Notes under the pieces: generated by a model
The model's database searches: none
What the model saw: only the letters and a program-made list of their open reading frames with translations
Told to the model about the DNA's origin: nothing
Shown here: piece after piece, positions 22,001 through 31,492 of the stretch
How the letters are laid out: each line of letters starts with the position of its first letter
Numbering within the stretch: the first letter of the stretch is position 1
Assembly: GCF_022539505.1 (NCBI RefSeq)
Contig: NC_061513.1
Span: 348,855,696-348,919,695 of the forward strand
Reading direction: 5' to 3'
Origin: Lolium rigidum
Lineage: Eukaryota > Streptophyta > Magnoliopsida > Poales > Poaceae
DNA: 64,000 nucleotides
Position numbers and translations under genes: made by a program

Positions 22001-23399
22001 GTTATGCTCGCACAGTGCATGGCTGCATGCCTACTAATGGCTAATTTGATTAGGTTAAACATTTTTTACATAGTGCTATTCGTTCTTATATCTATAGGAT
22101 TCTTCATGTTACTGAGTTCCTCCACCATACATTGATCGCTTTATCAGTTCTCAAAGTGTTGGCACAAAGTACTATTAATTTATAAAAGTAATCATAATTA
22201 GACATTTTAAAGAACAAAACCTGTTGCTTTCTATCATTTTTTTATTAATACTCCAGAAGGAATCTCATGAAGATTTGTCTTATGGCTTCTACTTATGCAG
22301 ATCACACACACAACTTATATCCCAAGGAAGATAGTGCTACAGAAGTTATGTGCGGCACTTCTGCTGTGCATATTGCTTTACTCTATACTGTAAACTCGGC
22401 GAGCCTTCTTAGTCATCTCCTGATCCATCTTGCTTGGGAGCGGTCCTGACCATTTATTCAGGTTACTACGTGGAATTTTGGTTTACCGTAGCCTGAGTAG
22501 ATACTGCATAATGCTGATAATTATGTAACTCTGAAAATTATCAATGTCTCTTTATTGTTTCTAAGTTCAAAACCAATTTTCCATTCAAGGATTACCAGAA
22601 GTGGTAATATGCATAATTCATTGCTTCATGTCATGCTATGCATATGTTCAGGACAAACAGAGTTATGTATCTGGGTTTGCTTCACTTATCCTATTTGTAA
22701 ATAGTAGTTTTCACATTCTGCTACCTGTTGGTCCTTACCTGATCATGGCTACCATTATACCCATAATGATATACCCTTTGGTGATTTTAGTTTTCTTACA
22801 GACCATGATTTTATTTCATCCACCACCTTGCTAGCTTGAAGGACAAACATGCCTGCTGCCCTATTATGAATGTTTTAAAAAGCCATGTGTTCTTTGGCCC
22901 CAATAGAGTGCTAACTATTTTTGCTGATCTGATGAAATGTGAAAATCCGTTACTATCTCTTTGTTGATTTCATTAAAAAAAAAAGCTTGACCAGAGAAAA
23001 TATTTATGCTTCAATTCGATTACCCCTCCACCATTGTATCAACCATTTCCTAGAATAAATATGCTATAAATAAATATGTAGTGATCTATTATTTACAACT
23101 ATTGTTATCTATGTTGCTTTATAAGCAAAAAACTAGCTACAACAAATTAACATTGCCGATGAACCAGCTAAACTAATTATTGTAGTTAAGTTATGCATAT
23201 TAGACTTTTTATGTCACACCTTTAACTCTACAATGGATCAACGCAATGGTAACATCGGTAGAGGTGATACAGCTGTAATAGTGATAGAAACGAGACAAAA
23301 CATGATTCAATGATATTAGTAAGACAAGACGGTAACCGCGATAGAACTGATATGAATCACTGAGATTTCATGGTACAGAACATCACGCCTAATGTATCT
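19061..23399. other. Low-copy AT-rich intergenic DNA, no supported gene
   Basis: No ORF longer than about 80 codons, no known transposon protein and no tRNA- or rRNA-like structure was seen. The only internal structure noticed is an 88-bp-period tandem duplication near 20090-20258. Hydrophobic frames at 22267-22449 and 22601-22834 lack any recognisable domain and look like chance. Long noncoding RNAs or small RNA loci cannot be excluded by eye. Confidence 0.6.
20090..20258. repeat. Tandem duplication (period 88 bp) with a palindrome in each unit
   Basis: Two diverged units (about 20090-20170 and 20178-20258) share 'gtttgtgtt.tgt.aacatg', 'tcgtatacaataatccaca' and 'attatttat'. Each carries the perfect 14-bp palindrome ATGTAGATCTACAT (20107-20120 and 20195-20208, exactly 88 bp apart). 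The function is unknown. Confidence 0.75.
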
Positions 23400-23450
23400 T
23401 ATACTCCTTCCGATTCACAATAATTGTTGCAGCTTGATTCATAACTTTGT
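23400..23450. mobile_element. Possible Stowaway MITE end
   Basis: 'TACTCCTTCCGATTCACAAT' resembles the TA-CTCCCTCCGTTCC terminus of Tc1/Mariner-derived Stowaway MITEs. Only one terminus was recognised, so this may be a broken or deleted copy. Confidence 0.35.
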
Positions 23451-23604
23451 TTACGATGTTATAAAAACAAAATAGAAAAATAAAGGCTTTGCAAAAGACA
23501 ATAACACATATGAAAAAACTTATAAGCCAATCACCATGCCTATCACACAGTATCAAAACACAAAGCAGGCGGCGAGGCGAAGCTCGCAATCCATCTAGTG
23601 TCCT

Positions 23605-23880
23605 GAATACTCGTGTAAAGTTTTGGTAAAAGTTGTGTTGTATTTTGAGCTACATGAAAAAAAACAAATTTGTGGATGTGTATAGGGACATATAGTTTTC
23701 AGAAATTTGCCTTTTTTGTATAGCTCAAAATACAACATATTTTTCTACAAAAATTGTACGGTACATTCGGAATGTTTATATGTATGTGCGTATTTTAAAA
23801 AAAATTGAATACAAAAGAAAATGATTTTCAAACTCAGGAGCACTGGTCCTAGGGTTTAGGTGCTAAAGACACTTTCCGCA
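23605..23880. mobile_element. Hairpin-forming MITE-like inverted repeat
   Basis: Two arms of about 60 bp (23613-23670 and 23700-23770) are inverted and imperfectly complementary, sharing 'tgttgtattttgagcta' in the left arm and its complement in the right arm. A/T-rich sequence and 'aaactcaggagcactgg' follow. The foldback form suggests a MITE. Exact ends and superfamily could not be fixed. Confidence 0.5.
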
Positions 23881-24488
23881 AAATATACCGTTCATCGAAC
23901 AATGGTGCATCGCGGAACAGCAGTACGTGCAACAACTGCTTGCGACTGTTGGCTTTTCGTGTGCAGTAGCTTCAGTATTTTAGTCTGGAAGCGAGGTTAG
24001 AATAGAAATTCCGATCGGATTGATAGTCAGCGCCGAACATTTCTCCCAGCCCAGTCCCGATGTTTCCAATTATGGAGTGGACATGGATTCTCTATTCTGA
24101 AATCTCCTTTCTGCTTGCTCCCGTGCAGTACAATCAACAAGCGTTGTCAGCTATTGATGCAAGATTTCGATTATACAATTAGGTAATTCGAAGAAGGTGC
24201 TGCGGGTCTGTCTTCTCAGGTAGGTTGTTTCGAAAGTTCAGAGTGCTTCACAGACAGTAGGAACAAAAGCAGGGAGACCACACAATACTTGCCTTCTATC
24301 GGCACAGAACTGTAGTGCCATCAAGGCCAAGGGAACCATTGGCAAGTTGCCGGGAACTATTCAGTCTGATTGCCAGGCATCTTATTACACAAGTGGCCTA
24401 TGTGGTAACAACAAGCATCCTACATCCATAGGAGATCAAAAACGAAAAGACAACTAATAGACAAAATAAAACATACTTTGGAGTTTTG

Positions 24489-24597
24489 GTACAAGGAATT
24501 CCCTGCTATTGGATTCCTCACTAGATAGCCAAGCTTCTCAATATCCCAATCTACAAAGGCTGCTTCCACATAGCTGACATTTTCACGTACAGAGAGA
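24489..24597 (-). pseudogene. Exon-like segment of unknown gene
   Basis: On the minus strand a polypyrimidine/AG acceptor ('ctgcttttcccag') is followed by an open segment reading SVRENVSYVEAAFVDWDIEK and LGYLVRNPIAGNSLYQNSK. It ends at a good donor (GTATGTTTT). The protein-like composition and flanking splice signals suggest a coding exon. I do not recognise the family, and no neighbouring exon was found with confidence. It could be an alternative terminal exon of the gene at 25296-26090, a relic of a lost gene, or chance. Confidence 0.3.
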
Positions 24598-25152
24598 TGC
24601 AGCTGGGAAAAGCAGAACAAAGTTTGAAGGAATAAAGAGGAAAAACACACAAGGAGTACAAATGCAGAAGATGGGACACCACATTTGTTAGACATCACAC
24701 TAGTGGATGCCTCGAGGAAAAAAAATTATAATGTAGATTACAACAATGGTAGATGTGGATTCTGGATACTAGATGAAGACCAAATGCCAGATATCGAGAA
24801 TGTAGAAGAATACAGTTTTTCAAGCCTGGATTTGACTGTTCAGGCTTCAACTTTCAGCTCAGCAACCTGGCCAGATTTTGTTTGTTTGTAATCTTCCTAC
24901 AGCTCAAAGTTCAAAACCAATGTCTAACATTGCAGGCAGTAAACACAAAACATTTATAGAAAGCTAAATAACACACTATTTGTGTAAAAAAAGGGGTGGA
25001 ACAATAACAAATATGGCCTATATAGCTTTGGACATGCCATTTTTCTAATGACCTTAGAAGGATACTTCCAGCATTCATACAAAGCAAAAACTGAAGCAGA
25101 AAATTTCAGTCAGAATAACATGGCAAGGTCTTACAAAGCATACTTGTGGCTG

Positions 25153-25158
25153 TTTATT
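25153..25158 (-). terminator. Polyadenylation signal AATAAA
   Basis: AATAAA on the minus strand lies about 140 bases after the stop codon of the mL40-like gene, a normal place for a plant near-upstream element. Confidence 0.45.
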
Positions 25159-25295
25159 ACCAGAAGCTGATTATCAGAGGCCAAAATAGCAAAAAGACAA
25201 CAAATTTAGACAGGCCAAGAGTGCAGCAAAAGAAAAGTGTCCTCAACTCTCAGCACCTTATATGTAGACATTTTACTCCCTTGAATGAATCAAAC

Positions 25296-26090
25296 TCAGC
25301 GGAGCTTCTCCTTCACAGAATACTTCTTGGCAGCGTCCCGCACCTTCTCAATATACCCTTCAATTGGTGGCGTGAGTGTTGCCATGTACCGGTTTGCGGG
25401 GAACGGTGTCATGTCAGGAATCAAAGCAGCAGCTTGCAGCTTCTCAGGGAGAGCAGCAATGGCCTCCTTCTTGAGCCTCAAAAGGGTCGATTCCGCAGTT
25501 TGACGTGCACGATGTCGACGCATGAGGACACGGCTATATTCTTTGGCAAGACGCCGGCCATCTTCAACTGTCAGCTCATAATCAGGGATGGCCTCCTCAT
25601 CAACCAAGCCAAGACTGATATAGTCAAGGCCCGGCGGACCCATCAGCACACGGCCATCTTCACCTCCACTGGTACCTTTGGACTTGGCTTTAGCCTTAGC
25701 TGCATCAAGCTCACGTTGTCGTTCCTTTGAGATGAGTCCAAGCTCCTCACGTTTGGCCTCACGAAGACGCTCCTTGGGGGACAGGTGCCGTAGAGGAGTA
25801 GGGGATTTCAGACAAGACTCTGCAATCTGAGTAATACGCTCAATAGCCTCACGACGACCACGGCCAGAGCCACCGCTCCCAGCTGAAGACGTGCCCCCCT
25901 TCTTTGCTATGACATTACGCTTCAAAGGCATGCCGGCTTTGAGCTTAGCCTTGCCTTTCGATGTGCCACTCACATGTGCGCGCTGCTGGAGCTGGTGATG
26001 CTGGCTGGTTATACCAGATGCCACTGCTGGGCTTACAGTGAGGGTTTTGAAAAGACGCCGGAACATGATACCAGATGCACCTGAAGCCAT
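25296..26090 (-). CDS. Probable mitochondrial ribosomal protein mL40 (MRP-L28 family)
   Basis: An intact 264-codon frame. The N-terminus (MASGASGIMFRRLFKTLTV) is basic, hydroxylated and free of acids, typical of a mitochondrial presequence. A basic region (GKAKLKAGMPLKRN) and a Lys/Arg-rich helical region (about residues 75-135) follow. The conserved C-terminal block includes GPPGLDYISLGL, EYSRVLMRRHRARQ, PEKLQAAALI and TPPIEGY. This layout resembles plant mL40 proteins of the mitochondrial large ribosomal subunit. The assignment rests on recalled family resemblance, not on a search. An S-type mitoribosomal protein or another organellar RNA-associated protein is the alternative. The start is the first ATG after a 5'-UTR splice acceptor (CTGCAG, 26104-26109) and has an AAGGTGGTCCAATGG context. 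It is the best-supported host gene in the first half of the window. Confidence 0.7.
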   Translation of the reverse strand: MASGASGIMFRRLFKTLTVSPAVASGITSQHHQLQQRAHVSGTSKGKAKLKAGMPLKRNVIAKKGGTSSAGSGGSGRGRREAIERITQIAESCLKSPTPLRHLSPKERLREAKREELGLISKERQRELDAAKAKAKSKGTSGGEDGRVLMGPPGLDYISLGLVDEEAIPDYELTVEDGRRLAKEYSRVLMRRHRARQTAESTLLRLKKEAIAALPEKLQAAALIPDMTPFPANRYMATLTPPIEGYIEKVRDAAKKYSVKEKLR

Positions 26091-26103
26091 TGGACCACCT
26101 TGG

Positions 26104-26660
26104 CTGCAGAAATCAGAAATGCATTACTATCTTGGCTTTTCAACCATAATCCTGCTCAGAAACCAAATAATGATGTTTATTTGTTAATTTTGTTTATTTT
26201 CCGGAAGAAATGGTGCTTTAGCTTCTAAAATCTGAATTCACATTCTCCAACTACATCTTAGCTTTTTTATTTTGTTTTCCACGAGTAGTTAAGGAATTAC
26301 ATGTGGATTTGATGCCAAAATCCTAAAAACTACATGCTGAACATAAATGGCCGGTGATTTTGTTAGCGTGGAATGCTTTTAGACATGATTTTAGAATTAG
26401 TTGCCTGTATATGACATCTAAGACTGGTTAGTCTAACTAACACAAACAGATAATAAATCAGGACATCAGGTTACTAACACTAACAGATATGCATCAGGTA
26501 TTCAGGTTACCACTTATTGCATCAGGTTACTACTTATTGCATCATACACCAGTAAAGAGTAGAAAACCAGTACAAATTACAAAATTACAGCAGACAATGA
26601 TACATCATACATGTTACATAAAATTCGACAGTTGAGACTTGAGAATTGAGATGAACTTAC
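26104..26660 (-). other. Intron in the 5' UTR of the mL40-like gene
   Basis: On the minus strand the donor is CCT|GTAAGTTC at 26660 and the acceptor TTTCTGCAG| ends at 26104, 13 bases before the ATG. The 557-bp intervening sequence is AT-rich while the exon upstream is GC-rich. Introns within the 5' leader are common in plant housekeeping genes and often raise expression. Confidence 0.65.
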
Positions 26661-27130
26661 AGGTACAGTAGCAGCTGTACTCGATCCTTCAGTTCGAGTG
26701 GATGAAGGTGAAGCCGTGGCTGACTAACAGAACAACAGAAGCCTGCGTCGCGTCGGGCCGTCGAGCAGGTGAAGACGTGAAGTAGAGGAGACGCCGAGAG
26801 CCCGAGACGTCCGTCCTCGCCGTCCTCCGTCGGGGAAGAAGAAGGCAAGGTCACAGATCACGCCGACCGCACCATCGTCGCGTGAGCCGTGAGCGTCGGG
26901 GAAGAAGAGCGTGCGAGCGGCAGTGGCAGGCTGGGAGCTGGTCGGCGTCGGGGCGGCTACGGTACGGCGTCGGACATCGGCGGTCGGCAGGTGGGTGGCG
27001 GCGACTCGCGCCCGTGGAAGAGAAGAGTGGAGGCTAGGGTTTGCGTCTTTGCCAGGGGAGGACGGGATTACTTGGGGTCTTGGGCTGGGGTTCACTGGGC
27101 CTTGTTCACTGGACTGGCGCAGGTGGGCTG
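26661..27130 (-). promoter_or_regulatory. GC-rich 5' leader exon and promoter region of the mL40-like gene
   Basis: This is a CpG-rich block upstream of the donor at 26660, presumably the noncoding first exon and core promoter. No TATA box was seen, which is common for housekeeping genes. The overlapping frames here (65, 77, 123 and 154 codons on both strands) are GC-rich chance readings. The exact transcription start is unknown. Confidence 0.45.
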
Positions 27131-27139
27131 GCCGGCTGG

Positions 27140-27330
27140 GCTAATATTTCGGGCTGAACGGGTACCCATGAACGAAACCCGAGTCGCCCGAATTAAATTT
27201 GGGTATCTAGAGCTGCCGCCCGATAGGAACCCGATGCTTCCCGGGTCCGGGTCAAAAATGCCGGGTCCGGGTCAAACGGGTTCGGGTCTCGGGTATCGGG
27301 TTTTATGCCCGGCGTGCGTGAGACGAGTTG
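27140..27330. repeat. Degenerate GGGTCCGGGT-rich repeat
   Basis: Short repeats of 'cgggtccgggtcaaa' and 'cgggttcgggt(at)' occur with complementary 'acccgagtcgcccga' at the left, giving an inverted arrangement around a small core. Such GGGTC/GACCC arrays occur in subterminal regions of plant hAT elements. Termini and a target duplication were not identified, so this is tentative. Confidence 0.35.
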
Positions 27331-27994
27331 GTGATATGTTGATTCGTCGTTAGACAAGCTGATGGTATGCTGCGAAAATTTTAGAACGCAACAAGCCGTT
27401 TATTAGCCTTTGGGTGTACAACAAAGGATATAGTACACTAGAAAGCTCGACTGTCGTATACATATAGTGTACAAACTTCTTAACGATGAGATTTAACAGC
27501 TTACTGTACAATTATACAACCTGGAGCTACCAGTTCCGTTGTTGCATAGGTGTTCCCTCTGATTAAAGGAAAAACCCTGAACCCCACTGGATCTTGGAGT
27601 GGGCCAAGTAAAAGTCGAGAAAAGAATATGAGTTACTCATCAGTGGTTGCATGTTACCGTCTTCCCGTGGTTAGCATTCACACTGAACCTAGAGCTGGGA
27701 TACATCTATTATCAGGCGCGATCTTTCGAACGTCTATCTCACTGGCTGTCTGGTCTGCTTGAGCGGATACGTGTATTTTGGGCCATCAGATTTACCTTGG
27801 GTGCCTCGAGAATCGCCTTTGGTGACAGTGCCCACTCCATTGCCCAAATAGAAGAGGTCGCATGTATATCAGCTGCCCTCGTCCATCTTTCTGGTGTTTG
27901 GAACCAATCCCTGCAGTGCCACATGAAACCCATGTCTACTATAACCAATAATCTTTGTTCAGAACATCATATGGTTTGGTAGGTACAATGATGT
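27331..27994. other. Intergenic DNA, no feature recognised
   Basis: About 660 bases between the repeat and the Copia LTR. Overlapping short frames on both strands (27550-27982) lack domains. Nothing further is visible. Confidence 0.5.
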
Positions 27995-28497
27995 TGTTGA
28001 AATATTGGGCCCACTTTTAGTGGCCTATACTAGATTTCAGTTTTTCCTATAAAATCTCAAAGCCCACATAGTGGCAGCCTTGTGAGTTTGAACCCAAGTT
28101 GGTGGCAGCTCACTAGGGAGTGGCAAGAGGTGGGAAGTTTAGTCCTACATGGAAAGTTGGGAGGAAGTTAGACCACCTTATAAGGTGGGTTGTTCCACCA
28201 CTAGTAAGTGAGTGAGAAAAAGAGTGGTACACGCGCGCTCATCCTCCTCCTTGCTCGCTCGTCTCGACACGTCACATCACGTCACGTCACGACGCACACC
28301 ACGCTCGTGGTGAGTGGATTGAGCCTCGAGTCGAGACTTTCCTTTCTTTTTGTATTTCAGGAAAACGAATAGAGTCCTAGACGGACGCGTCGCACTTAGT
28401 CGGTTCGGGTAGCTCCCGGACCGTGGGCTATCTGTAACCGACTCGAAACGTGCGCGCGACGTGGGTATGCCCCACGTTGCCTAGGGTTTCCTAAGCG

Positions 28498-28504
28498 TAT
28501 ATAA
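28498..28504 (+). promoter_or_regulatory. TATA box of the Copia LTR
   Basis: TATATAA in 'aagcgtatataatctc', about 500 bases from the LTR start and ahead of the transcribed leader, fits the LTR core promoter. Confidence 0.55.
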
Positions 28505-29096
28505 TCTCTTGCCCGGCTACCGCAGAAACACATCTAATACACGAGTTAGGGTTTTGCCACCTCTCTCTGCTTGCACCGCCATCGTAGCCTACTCCATCCA
28601 GCGCGCCGACGTGCATCGGCGAACGGGAGAGCAGGTCTCCGGAACCGCTCGTCCTTGCGATCCTGTACGGGAGAAGGCGAATTAGGTTTTTGGGAAGCGC
28701 TCTGCTCGACTGCTTAAGCTCTTCATCACGGGTCGCCTTCCGTCCTAGTCGGGCGGTGCTGCCTACCATCATCTTCAACGCCGTCTACTTCGACCCGTCG
28801 TCCCTGTCGTCAACAACATTGTCATCCACAACGTTACTGCTACGACATCATCTGCTACACCTCCACCGCCACCTCCACCAGATCGGTACGTGCGACATAT
28901 CTCGATCTGTTTAGCGATGGATGCTTTACTGTTTGCGCTGCTGCTACTCATGTTGATTAATGCATCTAGTATGTTCGAGTTTCACATGTTAGTAGTTGAT
29001 GTCATCATGTTTTATATTCTGGAATTAATCATGAAAATTGTGCCTAATTATCCAACAATCCAAAAACCTAATTTTAGGCAATTTCCTGAGTTAACT

Positions 29097-29644
29097 ATGG
29101 CTGGTTTTACTGATGCACTGAGGCCAGATAAGTTTACTGTTGTGCACTTTAAGAGGTGGCAGATTAATGCCACGCTCTGGCTTACTCACCTGAAAGTATT
29201 CCAAGTTAGTAATGGCTTACTTGAAGGAACTATATCTAACCAAGATCAGAACAAGTTCAAGGAAGACAATACTCTCTTCGTCGGATGCGTTCTGAGTATT
29301 CTTGTTGATCGTCTATGTGATGTGTACATGCACATAGTAGACGGTAAAGAGCTCTGTGATGCACTGAATGCTAATTCGGTGCAACCGATGCTGGCAGTGA
29401 ACTGTACATCATGGATAGCTTCCATGACATCAGGATGGTGAACAACCATTCTGTAGTCGAACAAGCTCATGAGATGCAGTGCATTGCGAAAGAGATTGAA
29501 CTCCTTAAGTGTGCCTTACCTGAGAAGTTTGTGGCTGGATGCATCATCACTAAGTTGCCCCCTTCATGGAGGAACTTTGCCACAACTCTCAAACACAAGA
29601 GACAGGAGATATCAGTTGAAAATCTGATAGCGTCTCTTGATGTT
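29097..29644 (+). pseudogene. Copia gag (UBN2-type) fragment
   Basis: The frame starts MAGFTDALRPDKFTVVHF, followed by KRWQINATLWLTHLKVF, LSILVDRLCDVYMHI and (after a one-base shift near 29372) MDSFHDIRMVNNHSVVEQAH, KLPPSWRNFATTLKHKRQ and EISVENLIASLDV. This order matches the gag polypeptide of plant Copia elements (UBN2 family), which packages the element RNA. The shift leaves a stop at 29439-29441 in the first frame. The zinc knuckle and pol are lost to the truncation at 29645. Confidence 0.85.
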
Positions 29645-30269
29645 TGATGCGCGTACAGCACGCGTCCGTTGGGAACCCCAAGAGGAAGGTGTGAAGCGTA
29701 CAGCGGCAAGTTTTCCCTCAGAAAGAAACCAAGGTTTATCGAACCAGGAGGAGCCAAGAAGCACGTCGAAGGTTGATGGCGGCGGGATGTAGTGCGGCGC
29801 AACACCAGGGATTCCGGCGCCAACATGGAACCTGCACAACACAACTAAAGTACTTTGCCCCAACGAAACAGTGAGGTTGTCAATCTCACCGGCTTGCTGT
29901 AACAAAGGATTAGATGTATAGTGTGGATGATGATTGTTTGCAGAAAACAGCAGAACAAGTATTGCAGTAGATTGTATTCAATGTAAAAGAATGGACCGGG
30001 GTCCACAGTTCACTAGAGGTGTCTCTCCCATAAGATAAATAGCATGTTGGGTGAACAAATTACAGTCGGACAATTGACAAATAGAGAGGGCATGACCATG
30101 CACATACATGATATGATGAGTATAGTGAGATTTAATTGGGCATTACGACAAAGTACATAGACCGCTATCCAGCATGCATCTATGCCTAAAAAGTCCACCT
30201 TCAGGTTATCATCCGAACCCCTTCCAGTATTAAGTTGCAAACAACAGACAATTGCATTAAGTATGGTGC
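29645..30269 (-). mobile_element. LTR fragment of an Athila-lineage gypsy element
   Basis: Minus-strand LTR end (…GTACGCGCATCA in element sense) followed by the shared LTR body ('ccaggaggagccaagaagca', 'ccggcttgctgtaac', 'accggggtccacag'). It matches element 2's LTR up to 'aagtatggtgc' and is then cut by the next gypsy element at 30270. Its terminal bases (TGATGCGCGTACAGCACGCG) match the LTR end at 55010-55031, so both belong to the same subfamily. Confidence 0.85.
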
Positions 30270-31431
30270 TGTTATCACCAGAATTTGACCTGATCAGAGG
30301 TGGGCCGCGATTGAAGATGGGCTTGAAGAATATACATGGAAGAAGTACATGAATCGGCCTTATATACCAAGTTTGGGCTAGTTTGCCCGTGTATCTGTAC
30401 CATAGTAGGATACGTGTCAGTTAGATAGAGTTTGAGCTCGTGCCCGGTTGGGATTATTCCCACGTTAGAAAGTCTACGGACTATAAATATGTATCTAGGG
30501 TTTATGAAATAAACAACAATCACGTTCACCACAAACCAATCTAGGCGCATCGCCAACTCCCCGTCTCGAGGGTTTCTTCCGGTAAGCATCATGCTGCCTA
30601 GATCGCATCTTGCGATCTAGGCAAGCACACGTTTATTCGTCGTTCATGCGTTGCTCGTATCGAAGCCTTTTTGATGGCGAGCAACGTAGTTATCATAGAT
30701 GTTTTAGGGTTAGCATTGTTCATCATATCATATGCTATCGTCGTGCAACCCTTAGGCATCTAGCCGCCCTTACACCTATCTTGGGTGTAAGGGCGGCACC
30801 CCGCTTGATCATTATTTAGTAGATCCAATCCGTTATGATTGCTCCTTGTTCTTCAAGGATTAGTTTAATATCTGCATTGTTAGGCCTTACAAACGGGTCG
30901 AAGGATCCAGTGGCGCGTAGGGTGTAGTTTGCTAGCCCTAGACAGGATGTTCCGAGGATCAACTTCGTGTTGGTTTTTAGGCCTTGTCTAGGGTCGGTTT
31001 ACGATCACCGTGCGTGGCCGCCGGGCTCGATCACGAGTAGGATGTTCCGATTATGCGGTGAAAACCCCAAATCGTAGTAGGTCGTTTTAGCTTTATCTTG
31101 ATCAAGCAGGACCACCATCCGATCGTACACCTCGTACGCATCATGGGTGGATCGGCTCTTTGAGCCGATTCACAGGACAACCTGAGAGCCGATCGAGGCT
31201 CGTATTTAACGTTTACGTGTATGCCATGCAGGAAACTAAGCGAGGCATCATCCAACACCTTCCTGACCAGGTATAGATCAGGTGGCACGCCCTTGCATCA
31301 GCATCGGATGTGCGTGCCGAAGGCTTTGCGGGCCGTCGCTCGGAGGGACCAGGGCCAGCCGCAGTCCTGGGAGATTCCCGGCTCTACGGTGTTGCCCGTC
31401 GCTGCCCGCCGGTGGGTTTCTGACCGCAACA
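30270..31431 (+). mobile_element. 5' LTR of the hairpin-rich gypsy element
   Basis: 1162 bp with TATAAATA (30482-30489). Downstream of it are strong inverted repeats: 30595-30623 (13-bp stem, 3-nt loop), 30649-30686 (9 bp), 30763-30797 (14 bp, 7-nt loop), 30936-30993 (9 bp) and 31151-31169 (8 bp, 3-nt loop). It matches 36712-37881. Confidence 0.9.
30482..30489 (+). promoter_or_regulatory. TATA box, hairpin-rich gypsy 5' LTR
   Basis: TATAAATA, conserved in the 3' LTR at 36929-36936. It lies just before the hairpin cluster, placing the hairpins in the transcribed leader. Confidence 0.65.
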
Positions 31432-31492
31432 CATTCTGGCACGCCCGGTGGGACAATCTTCGACATCAACCGCATCGCCATCTACATCTGGG

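Larger units (their letters stand above)
27995..29644 (+). mobile_element. 5' part of a Copia retrotransposon (LTR, leader, gag), truncated
   Basis: The LTR starts TGTTGAAATATTGGGCCCAC, a start seen in several grass Copia families. A TATATAA box (28498-28504), a GC-rich leader with a possible intron donor (GATCG|GTACGTGC near 28884), and gag from 29097 follow. The 3' LTR boundary and primer site could not be fixed. The element is cut at 29645 by a gypsy LTR, and its protease, integrase and reverse transcriptase are absent. Confidence 0.75.

Noticed and set aside
22267..22834. Hydrophobic frames as a small membrane protein gene
   Set aside because: AT-rich DNA gives such frames by chance; no splice or start context, no family resemblance.
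26657..27353. GC-rich frames of 65-154 codons on both strands upstream of the mL40-like gene
   Set aside because: They overlap the noncoding leader exon and promoter, lack domains, and occur in all frames as expected of GC-rich DNA.
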